This document shows, in pieces, positions 18,821 to 27,740 of a stretch of 64,000 nt of DNA; the stretch's first letter is position 1, and each line of letters begins with the position of its first letter. The position numbers and the translations under genes were made by a program. Below the pieces are notes generated by a model, which had not been told where the DNA came from, ran no database searches, and worked only from the letters and a program-made list of their open reading frames with translations. The DNA comes from Alteromonas sp. V450. GTDB taxonomy: Bacteria; Pseudomonadota; Gammaproteobacteria; Enterobacterales; Alteromonadaceae. Where the stretch lies: NCBI RefSeq assembly GCF_001885075.1, contig NZ_MODU01000004.1, positions 2,728,001-2,792,000 on the forward strand, in the 5' to 3' direction.

Positions 18821-18846
18821 TCGCTCTTCGCTTTTTGAATTAAAAA

Positions 18847-18870
18847 AACCTCGCTTCGGCGAGGTTTTTT
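18847..18870 (+). terminator. Rho-independent terminator after the surface protein gene
   Basis: Perfect 8-bp stem AACCTCGC/GCGAGGTT with a TTCG tetraloop followed by a run of T, 26 bases after the stop codon. Flanking A-run also lets it work on the minus strand. Confidence 0.92.
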
Positions 18871-18886
18871 ATTTTACAGTTACATT

Positions 18887-19714
18887 ATGCAAACATATTT
18901 ACTAACAGGCATTCCGCGCTCCGGTACCACACTGGCGTGTAAAATATTAAATGACGTTGCAAATACTATTGCTCTTCACGAACCACTTAATCCTGGTGGT
19001 TTCAAAAGTAATTCGCGTTTCGACGCAGCGCTTGAAGCGTACAAGAGCATTAAAGATATAGAACAAAGATTAATTAACGGCGAGGCTTTTGAGCACGGCA
19101 ATAAAGATGCATTACTGCTAGACAACCCAATATCAGTAGCACAAACCGATGACTTAAGAAAAGCGGTAGCAAAACGAGGCCTGCTTTCTTTACCCCCGCA
19201 AAGTAAAGACAGCGCTCTGGTTATTAAACAGAATGCATTTTTTGCCTCGATTATTGAACCTCTCAAGCAGCGCTTCCCAATAGTTGCAATTGTCAGAAAC
19301 CCCGTTGATGTAATGCTATCGTGGCGCTCTGTCGATTTACCAGTAAATCGAGGGCACGTTCCGGCCGGGGAGAAGTATGATGCTCAGCTAAGGAGCTTTT
19401 TGGCGACCGAACCCGTTGTAGCAAAACGTCAGGCCTACATTTATAACTGGTTTATACGGCAATATACGAACGCAAACGTACCTATTGTTAGGTACGAGGA
19501 TATAATTACAACGAATGGAAAGGCACTTACCGACGCCTTCGGCTTTACACATTGTGAATCGTTAAAGCTTGAGAACGTTAAAAGAGAATACGCTGAAGCA
19601 GAGCTAATCGCATTACAAAAAGTCGTTAGCGAAAACAAGCTCATGCTGTCTTCGCCATTTTATTCTTTAACCGATATGCAAAGAAGGCTGGACACATTAT
19701 TTGCACAGCAATAA
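18887..19714 (+). CDS. Sulfotransferase family protein
   Basis: 275-residue PAPS-dependent sulfotransferase fold. The 5'-phosphosulfate loop is GIPRSGTT at residues 8-15 and the 3'-phosphate motif is IVRNPVDVMLSWRS near 136-150. Such enzymes move sulfate from PAPS to a sugar hydroxyl or amine, or to a tyrosine; the acceptor is unknown. It starts 17 bases after the terminator of the surface protein gene, and is convergent with a GT-D gene. Its presence beside the surface protein gene suggests sulfation of a surface glycan or glycoprotein (inference). Confidence 0.82.
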   Translation: MQTYLLTGIPRSGTTLACKILNDVANTIALHEPLNPGGFKSNSRFDAALEAYKSIKDIEQRLINGEAFEHGNKDALLLDNPISVAQTDDLRKAVAKRGLLSLPPQSKDSALVIKQNAFFASIIEPLKQRFPIVAIVRNPVDVMLSWRSVDLPVNRGHVPAGEKYDAQLRSFLATEPVVAKRQAYIYNWFIRQYTNANVPIVRYEDIITTNGKALTDAFGFTHCESLKLENVKREYAEAELIALQKVVSENKLMLSSPFYSLTDMQRRLDTLFAQQ

Positions 19715-19777
19715 AACCAAAGTTACTCACCTAAACTTGGCAATACCATCGTTGTCTTGCTTGTACTAGTTTACTTT

Positions 19778-20659
19778 CTACCAACTCTCATGGATATGCT
19801 GGGGAAAATCATCTAACGATATGCGCCCTGTATCCATAGAAAAGTTCTCGCAAAGCTGATTATAGCGCTCAACGGCTTGCTCAAACGATATAATGGGCGT
19901 CTCTTGATATCTTTCTAACTGATGACAAGGATGAACTAACCGCGACTTCACGTGCGCCCATGCATCAAATATTGAGCCGATGTCTAAGGCAAAGCCACCT
20001 TTTTCTTTGATCCATTGGCAATATATTTTCCCAAGTCCCCCTGCCCCCACTAAAAATAATGCGCCTTTGTACGGCACATTAAGGGTTTCTTTTATTTTAT
20101 TAAAGCCGTCTGGATAATGGGGCAAAGTCTCTTCGCCAGCAAATTTGCTTTCACCCATTATGCGATAATGGTCAATGTGGCGGATATTGAATGCTTGCTT
20201 CAGTTTCTCGGTGACATCTCTACTTGAGATCACCCCTACAAAATCTTTATTGCTCAGCAGCTTTCTGTAGAACAACGCAAACTGCAGCTGTCGGTGTAAC
20301 GCTGCATCTGCAAGGTAAGCATTTTCACCGAGTAACGAGTATTTAGATAGCGCACGTGGCACTGCCTCGTACAATGGATGCTTCTGGATCTGCTTTTCTC
20401 TTGGAACGCCCACTATATCAGCAACTTTTATTGCGTTGCGAATTTGTTCGCCCATCCACATTTTAGTTTCGTCAGCGATATCTTTACGACCAAACCATAT
20501 TTTCATGAAGTTATCGCAATGAGAAGAAGTAGTAATATCTGGAAACCCAATTAAGGCACCTTCGCCATCACCAAGTCTGATAACAGCGCCAGGCTGGCCA
20601 CTTTTCAAAAGGCGCTCTATTTCAAAATACACTTCAAATCCATTCAGTTTTTTATTCAT
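19778..20659 (-). CDS. GT-D fold glycosyltransferase
   Basis: About 293 residues. It has the hallmarks of the GT-D (DUF1792-like) fold: RLGDGEG near the N-terminus (sugar-nucleotide and metal binding), ISSRDVTEKL in the middle, and the C-terminal VGAGGLGKIYCQWIKEKGG...LDIGS...DAW block. GT-D enzymes add sugars to glycoproteins or polysaccharides in known cases. The ATG at 20659 is chosen because AAAGG lies eight bases upstream; the GTG at 20677 has no such site. Single gene convergent with the upstream sulfotransferase; sugar specificity is unknown. Confidence 0.75.
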   Translation of the reverse strand: MNKKLNGFEVYFEIERLLKSGQPGAVIRLGDGEGALIGFPDITTSSHCDNFMKIWFGRKDIADETKMWMGEQIRNAIKVADIVGVPREKQIQKHPLYEAVPRALSKYSLLGENAYLADAALHRQLQFALFYRKLLSNKDFVGVISSRDVTEKLKQAFNIRHIDHYRIMGESKFAGEETLPHYPDGFNKIKETLNVPYKGALFLVGAGGLGKIYCQWIKEKGGFALDIGSIFDAWAHVKSRLVHPCHQLERYQETPIISFEQAVERYNQLCENFSMDTGRISLDDFPQHIHESW

Positions 20660-20910
20660 CGAGTAAACCTTTACCACTTTTCAAATAACGACACATTCTT
20701 ACTTATTTTTTATTTATTTCTTAACACCATATTATGCTTGATGCTATCACGCATAAGTTTCATCAACGAGCATATTGCGATATTATTTCGCTTTATAAAA
20801 TTGAGTTCAAAGCATCTTCGTACCTATTTGCGCTAACCCTGCACGAACATTAAAAATAAAGCGTTAGACAACATTTGTAGAGTATGAACACCTATAATCA
20901 GGATTTTTAA

Positions 20911-23900
20911 ATGGATATTGCATACTTTGTCTTAGGAATGCATCGTTCAGGCACGTCAGCCTTAGCGTCAACACTGCAAAGTCTAGGGATAGAATTTGGC
21001 ACGTCGTTACTTGACCCTTCTGAAGATAACCCTAAAGGATATTTTGAGAATAAAGCCGTGCAAGCATTTAATGAAACACTGCTTACGCACCGCGGATACA
21101 GCTGGAATGACGTCTTTTTTGACGTTCATAGTCTCGACGAAGAAACATTTGCTGACTTAGTTGCGCGTGCGCAAAAGGTGTTAGTCAACGAATACAGTAG
21201 TTTCTCTGAGTTCGGGGTGAAAGACCCTCGTCTGTGTATACTTTTTCCCATTTGGTATCAAGCGTGTAAAAACTTAGGGATAAAAGTTAAAGTGGTGCTC
21301 GCCTATCGAGAGCCGGATGAAATCGCCCAGTCGCTATTGAAACGCAATGGTATAAAGCGCGCTAAATCTTATACCTTGTGGGCTGACCATATGTTGAAAG
21401 CCGAGCAGTACACCCGCAATTTTGAGCGCGTTCTAATAGACTTCGACGAACTTGTACATAACTTCGAGCCTATCGCAACTGCGCTGAGTACTTTTATAGG
21501 GAAAGCGGAAAAAGAGTTACCTCGCTCTGATAACCACCCTATCGATAAAACACTAAAACACCACACGAGTAGAGGTGAACGCAATGTTTCTCTGCCGGGT
21601 TGCATCACTGACATTGTAAACGAATACAAGAATGCAACCTTGAATAAAAACGTACTTGATAAAGCCTCATCGGAATTTGAGCAGTTAAAAAGTATGTTCG
21701 ACATTGCAGATAAAGCCGACCTTCTCGCTCAAGTATTTAATGAGCGAAAAAAATATAAGGCTTTAAAAGATGATTACGAAGGCAAATTAAAAAAGCAAAC
21801 ACTTGAAATAGCTCGCCTAACGGAGTTACTCAACGACGCCGAAAAAACGAAAGACAGCCAGTACTCTCTTCAAGAAAAAATACGAGAGTTTCAGGTAGAA
21901 AAAATAAAAGCAGAGACTGCTTTGCTTGAGATGACCTCGCAACGCAATGAGCTGAAACAAGAGCTACAAATAAAAGAGTTAGAATGGCTAACTAGAACGA
22001 ATAGCACTGTAGAGGCGCTCACAAAAGAAAACGCAGCGTTAGAGCACGCAAATAAACTTGCACAAATAGAAATAAAAACTTTAGAACAAACAGTTAGCAC
22101 AACTAAACTAGACAAAAAAGCAGCGCAACGCGCCTACGATCGCTCAAAAGAAAAATTCGCCGAACTTGAGAGCGCTTACAAAAAGGTGAAAGCTACGCTT
22201 GCCGATATCAACAAGTCAAAACTACCAGAAAAAAACAAACTGAAGTTAGAATCACAATTTGATGCGCATGCACGTTTGTCTGAAAGTAATGCTGCGATAT
22301 GGTTTAAAACAGCGTTTGCTCCTATTGAGAAAGTTTTGAACTCAGCGGCATTCAAAAACACAAAATCGACATCATTAAATGTGCTTTCAACGCTTAAGCT
22401 AAATAATAGAATGCGTGAAGCGATAACCTTGACCGCACAAACGGTGAAGACCTCTCAACTGACTCCTCTTTCATTTATGCTCCATTTTGATGAAGCTGGA
22501 TACCTTGCTGCGAATGAGGACATAGAAGCCGCCATTGGCTTGGGAGAATTTTCAAACGGCTTGGAGCATTTCTTAATCCACGGATTCGATGAAGTATTTG
22601 AAGGCAAAAGAAAAATTCATTTAAAACGTCGTTACTACAAAAAAACGTCGGAAGATGAAAAGACATCGCTGAATGACTTTATACATTTCTTACGGCACTT
22701 TTACGAAGGCGAAGCCTTCAAGAAAAGCAAGCCAAATACTGATAATCAAAAAGCGCCAAACCGCTTATCGGCTTCGCAAAACAGTGTAAGAGCGGTGACC
22801 ACTACCAGCAACGCTGAGCAGAGCGTGGTTAATAGTAATAATATTGCTGCCGATAAAATGACGTTGTCAAAACGCCCGATGGCTAACTATCTTAGTTCAC
22901 TGACAGCCAAGCCAACGGTTGATATTATTCTGCCTGTCTATAATGCGCTAGAGGATGTAAAAGCGTGTATTAACTCGCTGTACTTCCATAGTACCTACCC
23001 CTTTAATTTAATTGTAATAGACGATTGCAGTGAACCTGAAACAGAAAATTGGTTAAAAGAAGCACAAAAAGATAACGGGTTTACCTTGCTGCGTAATAAA
23101 GAAAACCTGCGCTTTACAAAAACCGTTAACAAAGGGTTTAGCGAGAGCACCAGCGATTATGTTGTGCTGCTAAATAGCGACACAATAGTAACAGCATATT
23201 GGCTAGAGAAAATTTTGTTCTGTTTCGACTCAGACAAATCAACCGGCATTGTCGGTCCTTTGTCTAATGCAGCAAGTTGGCAAACCGTGCCTATTAGAGA
23301 AGACAAAGAGCACGGTGGATGGTTGGTTAACGACATTCCAGAGGGTTACACCGTCGAGCATATGGGGCACTTAGTGGAAGCTGTGTCCTCTCGCATCTAC
23401 CCAGAAGTGCCTTCTGTCAATGGCTTTTGCTACACCATAAAGCGAGACGTTATTAATAAAATAGGCACGTTAGACGAAGAATACTTCCCTACCGGCTATG
23501 GTGAAGAAGACGACTTCTCTATAAGAGCGCGTAAGGCAGGTTTTACTATTCGCGTTGCTGATGATACCTACGTGTTCCACGCTAAATCGAAAAGCTATAC
23601 AAAGGAAGTGCGAAAAGTACTGACTGTGGGTGGTAGAAAGTCGTTAGATAAAAAACACGGAAAAGACGAGATAGAGCGCCTTATCGCTAATTGGAAAAAA
23701 GAGCCTTATCTCCCCGCCATCGGTGATGTTATTGCTAGTTTCATGCATGAGTCGAAGGGGAATAAACGCGTTGTATATACGGCCATTTTTGGCGGCTACG
23801 ACGACTTGAAAGAGCCGGAATATATTAATGAGCACTGGGACTACGTTTGCTTTACCGATAACCCCAACTTAAAAAGCAGCACTTTTACGATAAAGTTAGT

Positions 23901-25122
23901 CAAACCATTGTTTGAAAACAGTACCAAGAACGCGCGTATGGCTAAATTGCTGAGCCATTTGTTTCTGATTGGGTACGACTACTCTTTATGGATAGATGGG
24001 AGCGTAAAACTGCGTGGAAAGAACATTGATGAGCACATCGATACGCGCTTAACATCTAATTATATCGCGCTTCATAACCACGTAATTCGCAACTGTCTTT
24101 ACGAAGAGGAAGATGCATGCTCTCAGGCACAAAAAGACACCTCAGACATTCTTGGTGAACAAGTAGCGTACTACAAAAAGGATGGCATGCCTGAAGAGTT
24201 TGGGCTGTTTGAAACCGCCGAAATTGCAAGGGCTCAGCACAACGCAACCGTACACGCGTTAAACGCAAATTGGTGGCAACAGCTAGACAGGTTTAGTATT
24301 CGCGACCAAATATCATTACCTTACGTGTTCTGGAAGCATGGCTATGATTATGCCCAAATGCCAGGAACACAGTGGATAGATGCTTATTTTCATATGTACA
24401 AGCATCGCCAAATGCTTGAGCACAATAAAGAATATATAGATGTGCTTATCCCTGTCTCAGAGACAACCAGTGATGTTGGCAAACTACTGTCTCAAATTGC
24501 GTCTAAAACCAAATACTCCAACTTTGGCATTACCGTTTGCGCAGCACCTAACGTCGCGAAGACAATGTCATTGCCCTCAAAGGTATTAGATACAGACGTG
24601 CAGTTAAAGGTACTTGACGGCAGCCTCACGCCAAGTGCCATCAATAACGTTGTGAAAGAACTTAAAGGAGAATATGCCTGTATTTTGCAGCCGAGCGTAA
24701 CCCTTATTAACAGCGATTGGTTATCCATGCTACGTTGGGGCTTCGACCGTGACAATAATGTCTTTATCACTGGCCCTACTGTGCTCGACCAAGCCTATAA
24801 TTTTGTCGCTTCGGGTTTAAGGCTAAAGCGCAAGAATGGCAAGATTACCGAAGTACTTAACTCGGCAAAACTGGGGGCTACCGGCTCTGTTGGTGCGCTT
24901 CATGAAGATTGCGTACTGCTAAATAGAAAACGCTTTTTACAGCAAGGTGGTTTTGATAAGGATCTTCTTGAGTTTCGCTCTGCCATCGTTGACTTTTGCA
25001 ATCGCGTTACCAAAGTAAAAGGACACAACTATTTAGTGCTACACGCAGAAATTATCACAGATAAAAAAAGCAGGCCCTTGGCTGACAATACTTTATTATT
25101 GGAAAAACTAGGTAATGCATAA
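20911..25122 (+). CDS. Giant sulfotransferase / coiled-coil / GT2 / DUF616-like fusion protein
   Basis: 1403 residues with several modules. Residues 1-210: sulfotransferase, with PAPS loop GMHRSGTS at 9-16 and AYREPDEIAQSLLKR as the 3'-phosphate motif. About 265-450: charged coiled coil. About 515-570: a module of the type DEAGYLAAN...GLEHFLIHG found in multi-domain glycosyltransferases. About 668-930: GT2 GT-A domain with ILPVYNA, IDDCS, LLNSDT (DxD-like) and GYGEEDDFSIRARKAG. About 950-1165: DUF616-like domain (YTAIFGGYDDL ... LWIDGS). About 1175-1403: a second, degenerate GT2-like domain. It probably adds and sulfates sugars on one acceptor, perhaps with the coiled coil giving oligomerisation. 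Stands alone on the plus strand. Confidence 0.8.
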   Translation: MDIAYFVLGMHRSGTSALASTLQSLGIEFGTSLLDPSEDNPKGYFENKAVQAFNETLLTHRGYSWNDVFFDVHSLDEETFADLVARAQKVLVNEYSSFSEFGVKDPRLCILFPIWYQACKNLGIKVKVVLAYREPDEIAQSLLKRNGIKRAKSYTLWADHMLKAEQYTRNFERVLIDFDELVHNFEPIATALSTFIGKAEKELPRSDNHPIDKTLKHHTSRGERNVSLPGCITDIVNEYKNATLNKNVLDKASSEFEQLKSMFDIADKADLLAQVFNERKKYKALKDDYEGKLKKQTLEIARLTELLNDAEKTKDSQYSLQEKIREFQVEKIKAETALLEMTSQRNELKQELQIKELEWLTRTNSTVEALTKENAALEHANKLAQIEIKTLEQTVSTTKLDKKAAQRAYDRSKEKFAELESAYKKVKATLADINKSKLPEKNKLKLESQFDAHARLSESNAAIWFKTAFAPIEKVLNSAAFKNTKSTSLNVLSTLKLNNRMREAITLTAQTVKTSQLTPLSFMLHFDEAGYLAANEDIEAAIGLGEFSNGLEHFLIHGFDEVFEGKRKIHLKRRYYKKTSEDEKTSLNDFIHFLRHFYEGEAFKKSKPNTDNQKAPNRLSASQNSVRAVTTTSNAEQSVVNSNNIAADKMTLSKRPMANYLSSLTAKPTVDIILPVYNALEDVKACINSLYFHSTYPFNLIVIDDCSEPETENWLKEAQKDNGFTLLRNKENLRFTKTVNKGFSESTSDYVVLLNSDTIVTAYWLEKILFCFDSDKSTGIVGPLSNAASWQTVPIREDKEHGGWLVNDIPEGYTVEHMGHLVEAVSSRIYPEVPSVNGFCYTIKRDVINKIGTLDEEYFPTGYGEEDDFSIRARKAGFTIRVADDTYVFHAKSKSYTKEVRKVLTVGGRKSLDKKHGKDEIERLIANWKKEPYLPAIGDVIASFMHESKGNKRVVYTAIFGGYDDLKEPEYINEHWDYVCFTDNPNLKSSTFTIKLVKPLFENSTKNARMAKLLSHLFLIGYDYSLWIDGSVKLRGKNIDEHIDTRLTSNYIALHNHVIRNCLYEEEDACSQAQKDTSDILGEQVAYYKKDGMPEEFGLFETAEIARAQHNATVHALNANWWQQLDRFSIRDQISLPYVFWKHGYDYAQMPGTQWIDAYFHMYKHRQMLEHNKEYIDVLIPVSETTSDVGKLLSQIASKTKYSNFGITVCAAPNVAKTMSLPSKVLDTDVQLKVLDGSLTPSAINNVVKELKGEYACILQPSVTLINSDWLSMLRWGFDRDNNVFITGPTVLDQAYNFVASGLRLKRKNGKITEVLNSAKLGATGSVGALHEDCVLLNRKRFLQQGGFDKDLLEFRSAIVDFCNRVTKVKGHNYLVLHAEIITDKKSRPLADNTLLLEKLGNA

Positions 25123-25129
25123 TGCAATC

Positions 25130-25156
25130 AATCCAGTGTGATAACAGCACTGGGTT
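25130..25156 (+). terminator. Probable weak terminator of the fusion gene
   Basis: Inverted repeat AATCCAGTG/CACTGGGTT (one G-T pair) with a 9-base loop, eight bases after the stop codon, followed by GTGTTT. The T-run is poor. Confidence 0.45.
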
Positions 25157-25225
25157 GTGTTTACTTGCTATATGAACTTGGTATGCAGAGGTGAAGCCTT
25201 GCAAGGAAGTTGCGGCAGTAGTATG

Positions 25226-25281
25226 CCTAAGTAGCTATACCTTAGTGGCTTTACCTCAGTCGTTTTACCTTAGTAGCTATG
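25226..25281. repeat. Four-copy 14-bp imperfect tandem repeat
   Basis: Four head-to-tail units of exactly 14 bases: CCTAAGTAGCTATA, CCTTAGTGGCTTTA, CCTCAGTCGTTTTA, CCTTAGTAGCTATG. The last unit covers the stop codon of the minus-strand gene that follows. No other copy was noticed in the window. Confidence 0.75.
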
Positions 25282-25648
25282 CAGTAAAAGTTCGGTAATG
25301 TGGGTCTCTGTGCCACGCACAGTTTTTTTCTTGCAAATTAAAAGCACAGTACACCAGTTGGTGGTGATTATTGTTCATCACAATTGCTCTGTCGGCATAA
25401 ATATGAAAAATTGCTTTTTTAGCTGAGTAAATAACTCTGCCTCTATTAATCTCCTGATAATCGGTGTGAAATAGCTCAGGAAAACGAGGAAGGTAAACAT
25501 TATTTTTTTCCCATTCCACCGCGTGCTCAAAGTCAGTGTCATACAACATCAGGCTATCCGACACTACGTTATCTAATACCTCATTTCGAGCAATAACAGT
25601 ATTGTTATAAATCCAAAAAATACCAATTTTGGGCGCAACTTTGTTCAC
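25277..25648 (-). CDS. Conserved-looking hypothetical protein
   Basis: 123-residue cytoplasmic protein without signal peptide or membrane helix. It begins with KIGIFWIYNNTVIARNEVLD and is rich in His, Tyr and Trp in the C-terminal third (DRAIVMNNNHHQLVYCAFNL...HRDPHYRTF). No recognised catalytic motif. The composition is that of a real globular protein rather than a chance frame. It is a single gene between the fusion protein and the PEP-CTERM gene. Function unknown. Confidence 0.6.
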   Translation of the reverse strand: MNKVAPKIGIFWIYNNTVIARNEVLDNVVSDSLMLYDTDFEHAVEWEKNNVYLPRFPELFHTDYQEINRGRVIYSAKKAIFHIYADRAIVMNNNHHQLVYCAFNLQEKNCAWHRDPHYRTFTA

Positions 25649-25812
25649 CTATCTACCTCAAATATTTTGGTAATAGCGAACTAGCTTTCACAAGGTATAC
25701 AACCCTTTTTAGAGTTTATAAATACATGTGGCATCAAAGAAAACGCCATCTATAACCCGCTAGAAAGTTTTATCATGACAGTGGCAGAGCCCCTCAAATA
25801 TGTAACGAAAAA

Positions 25813-25836
25813 AAAGGCACTATAAATAGTGCCTTT
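25813..25836 (-). terminator. Rho-independent terminator of the PEP-CTERM gene
   Basis: Perfect 10-bp stem AAAGGCACTA/TAGTGCCTTT with loop TAAA; on the minus strand it is followed by a run of T. It lies 19 bases after the stop codon of the PEP-CTERM gene. Confidence 0.88.
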
Positions 25837-25854
25837 AGATTTATTTTAAAAGAC

Positions 25855-26577
25855 TTAACTTTTGAGCGCTTTTCGTCGACGTAGTAAAAGCCCTGACAAA
25901 CCGAACAATAACATAGCCAATGCTGTCGGTTCTGAAACATCAGACGCGTTATCAGCATCATCCTGTGTTTTAAATCCGTTTGTTCTAATATTGTCGATAG
26001 AGAAAAACTCTGTAACACCGCCTGTTGCCGTTTGACTAAATGTGATCGTATTGAAAGCGGTATCACTTATAAAACCAAAAAAACTAGTAAAAATAGTCTG
26101 GTTGCTAGGTACGTCTAATGCAAATGGCGTTTCCGAATCAAACTGAACGCTGTAACTATCTGTGGAGTCTGAGTCGGAAAAATCAAAAGCAAAAGCTGTA
26201 ATGGGAGCAAAAAACCTAAACGTGACTATCGGGCCATCACCGCCAGGTTGGTAATTACCGTTATTAAATTCGCCCCAACCTACACTGTTAGATGCGTTAA
26301 TAGCTGTCCCTCTGTTTGCATTTATTTCAGCTGCACTGTAGATCCCCGCTTGCTGATTACCCCCTAGCGAGTTTAAATACGAAAAAGCAAACCCCTCAAA
26401 CTCACGCTCTACGCCTAAAACTAAATCACCTGTGGTTTCGGTATCAAAAGTTTCTAAGGTTAACGTTTCGCCACTTAGTGCAGAATTGAAGTCAGTTATA
26501 TCGTTATATTCGATTATTGCTGAGCTTGCACTATAACTCGCTAGCAACAATAAAGAGCTGGCAAACACTTTTGTCAT
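25855..26577 (-). CDS. PEP-CTERM sorting-domain protein
   Basis: 240-residue exported protein. N-terminal signal peptide (residues 1-19, ending SASSA), a beta-rich body with LETFDTETTGDLVLG and ITAFAFDFSDSDSTDSYSV typical of the extracellular PEP-CTERM family, and a C-terminal sorting tail: SEPTALAMLLFG then a hydrophobic helix and RRRK. Such proteins are processed by an exosortase and are tied to exopolysaccharide and biofilm formation. No exosortase gene is in the window. The gene has its own terminator and a candidate sigma-54 promoter. Confidence 0.9.
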   Translation of the reverse strand: MTKVFASSLLLLASYSASSAIIEYNDITDFNSALSGETLTLETFDTETTGDLVLGVEREFEGFAFSYLNSLGGNQQAGIYSAAEINANRGTAINASNSVGWGEFNNGNYQPGGDGPIVTFRFFAPITAFAFDFSDSDSTDSYSVQFDSETPFALDVPSNQTIFTSFFGFISDTAFNTITFSQTATGGVTEFFSIDNIRTNGFKTQDDADNASDVSEPTALAMLLFGLSGLLLRRRKALKS

Positions 26578-26644
26578 TATATTTATTCCCTTGTTGATAA
26601 GCCTTTTACGTAACTTCCACAGAAGTCATCCTTAACCCGCTATA

Positions 26645-26660
26645 AGCATAAAACAAGCCA
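26645..26660 (-). promoter_or_regulatory. Candidate sigma-54 (-24/-12) promoter of the PEP-CTERM gene
   Basis: On the minus strand TGGCTTGTTTTATGCT matches the -24/-12 consensus TGGCACR-N4-TTGCW at TGGC, at the G seven bases in, and at TGCT, with exact GG-to-GC spacing, 68 bases before the ATG. Some 50 bases further upstream is ATACC-tttgc-GGTAT (26709-26723), a possible activator site. PEP-CTERM genes in other proteobacteria are known to be RpoN/PrsR controlled. The rest of the 343-base gap 26578-26920 holds no gene I can support. Confidence 0.5.
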
Positions 26661-26920
26661 AATACCTAACAACATGATTTAAAAAGACTTTTTAAAATAA
26701 TAGTGCGTATACCTTTGCGGTATGTAAAGAAAACGAACACCTAGCCATTTGTTTTAATTGATATTTCCCCAAGTTGAATGTTTTGACGACGAGATATGTA
26801 AGCCAGTTGTTTAAATGTTAGTATGAACCGAGTAGCTTAGCGTTGAAATATTCTTGCGAAAAGTAAGAGTGCCTGGTGTGAACGGCTGTTAAAGCACGGC
26901 GAGTGCTTAGCAAGCCTAAT

Positions 26921-27688
26921 CTACTTAAAAAAAGTTCTTAGTTTATGATATGCAAAGAACGCCCTTGCGTAACATTTTGCAAAATAATTCACAAGAGAAA
27001 ACGGTTCAGGATCACTTTCGAAGACCTGTTCTGGTGTTACTCGTATTTCAGGGAGCCCTATAAAGTCAAATACACGTGCAAGGGTTACTTCGTGGTGCTC
27101 AAGCAAGTCTTCTTGTTTTAGCACAAGGACCTGTTCAGGCCTGACAAGAGAGTACAGCATATCAAGTTGTTGTTTATAAAGGCCTCTATGAAGATAAGAC
27201 CAATGGCGCCATGGCGATGTTCTAGACCAGTGAAAATTCCCATGGTCACTCAAACGACTCGATTCAGATATAAATGCCGACAGCATATTTTTATCTTCTC
27301 GACCAAGCTTGCGCATCATTTTGTAATGTGACTGTGCACGCTCAACCGGATCTCGTAACAAAACGATAAATAACGCCTCTGGATTGTATTCAACGCAAGC
27401 TTGCATATAAACCGGGTTGAATAATGTTATGGGCGTAGCGTCACAAATAATTGATTCAAAATCATAATGTGGCAGCTTCTTAGCATAGCGCTTATCTGCA
27501 AATGCTTTTTTGTCTTCTGTCTCATAGAAGTCAGGCTGATCAAATACATGCGCTTCTTTTCCGTCTACTAAGCAAATATCTGGATGTTGTGATAAAAAAT
27601 GCGCAAGAGCTGAAGTACCTGCTTTTTGAACACCTACTATATGTACATTTACTTTAAATTTTTGTTTTGCGGCTTGCTTAATATACAT
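26921..27688 (-). CDS. Sulfotransferase domain protein
   Basis: 255 residues. PAPS 5'-phosphosulfate loop GVQKAGTS at about 19-26 and 3'-phosphate motif LLRDPVERAQSHY near 116-128, followed by a motif-rich stretch ending LHRGLYKQQLDML and a C-terminal substrate part. The pattern is that of the Sulfotransfer_1 family that includes heparan-sulfate N- and O-sulfotransferases, so a glycan acceptor is likely. Divergent from the GT4-like gene, with about 50 bases between the two starts; both may share a control region. Confidence 0.85.
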   Translation of the reverse strand: MYIKQAAKQKFKVNVHIVGVQKAGTSALAHFLSQHPDICLVDGKEAHVFDQPDFYETEDKKAFADKRYAKKLPHYDFESIICDATPITLFNPVYMQACVEYNPEALFIVLLRDPVERAQSHYKMMRKLGREDKNMLSAFISESSRLSDHGNFHWSRTSPWRHWSYLHRGLYKQQLDMLYSLVRPEQVLVLKQEDLLEHHEVTLARVFDFIGLPEIRVTPEQVFESDPEPFSLVNYFAKCYARAFFAYHKLRTFFK

Positions 27689-27740
27689 GAAAAGCGAATT
27701 TTGGTAGGTTACGACGGACTTAACGCATAGTAACGTAGCG

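Noticed and set aside
25226..25281. CRISPR array
   Set aside because: Units are 14 bases, directly adjacent without spacers, and no cas genes are present.
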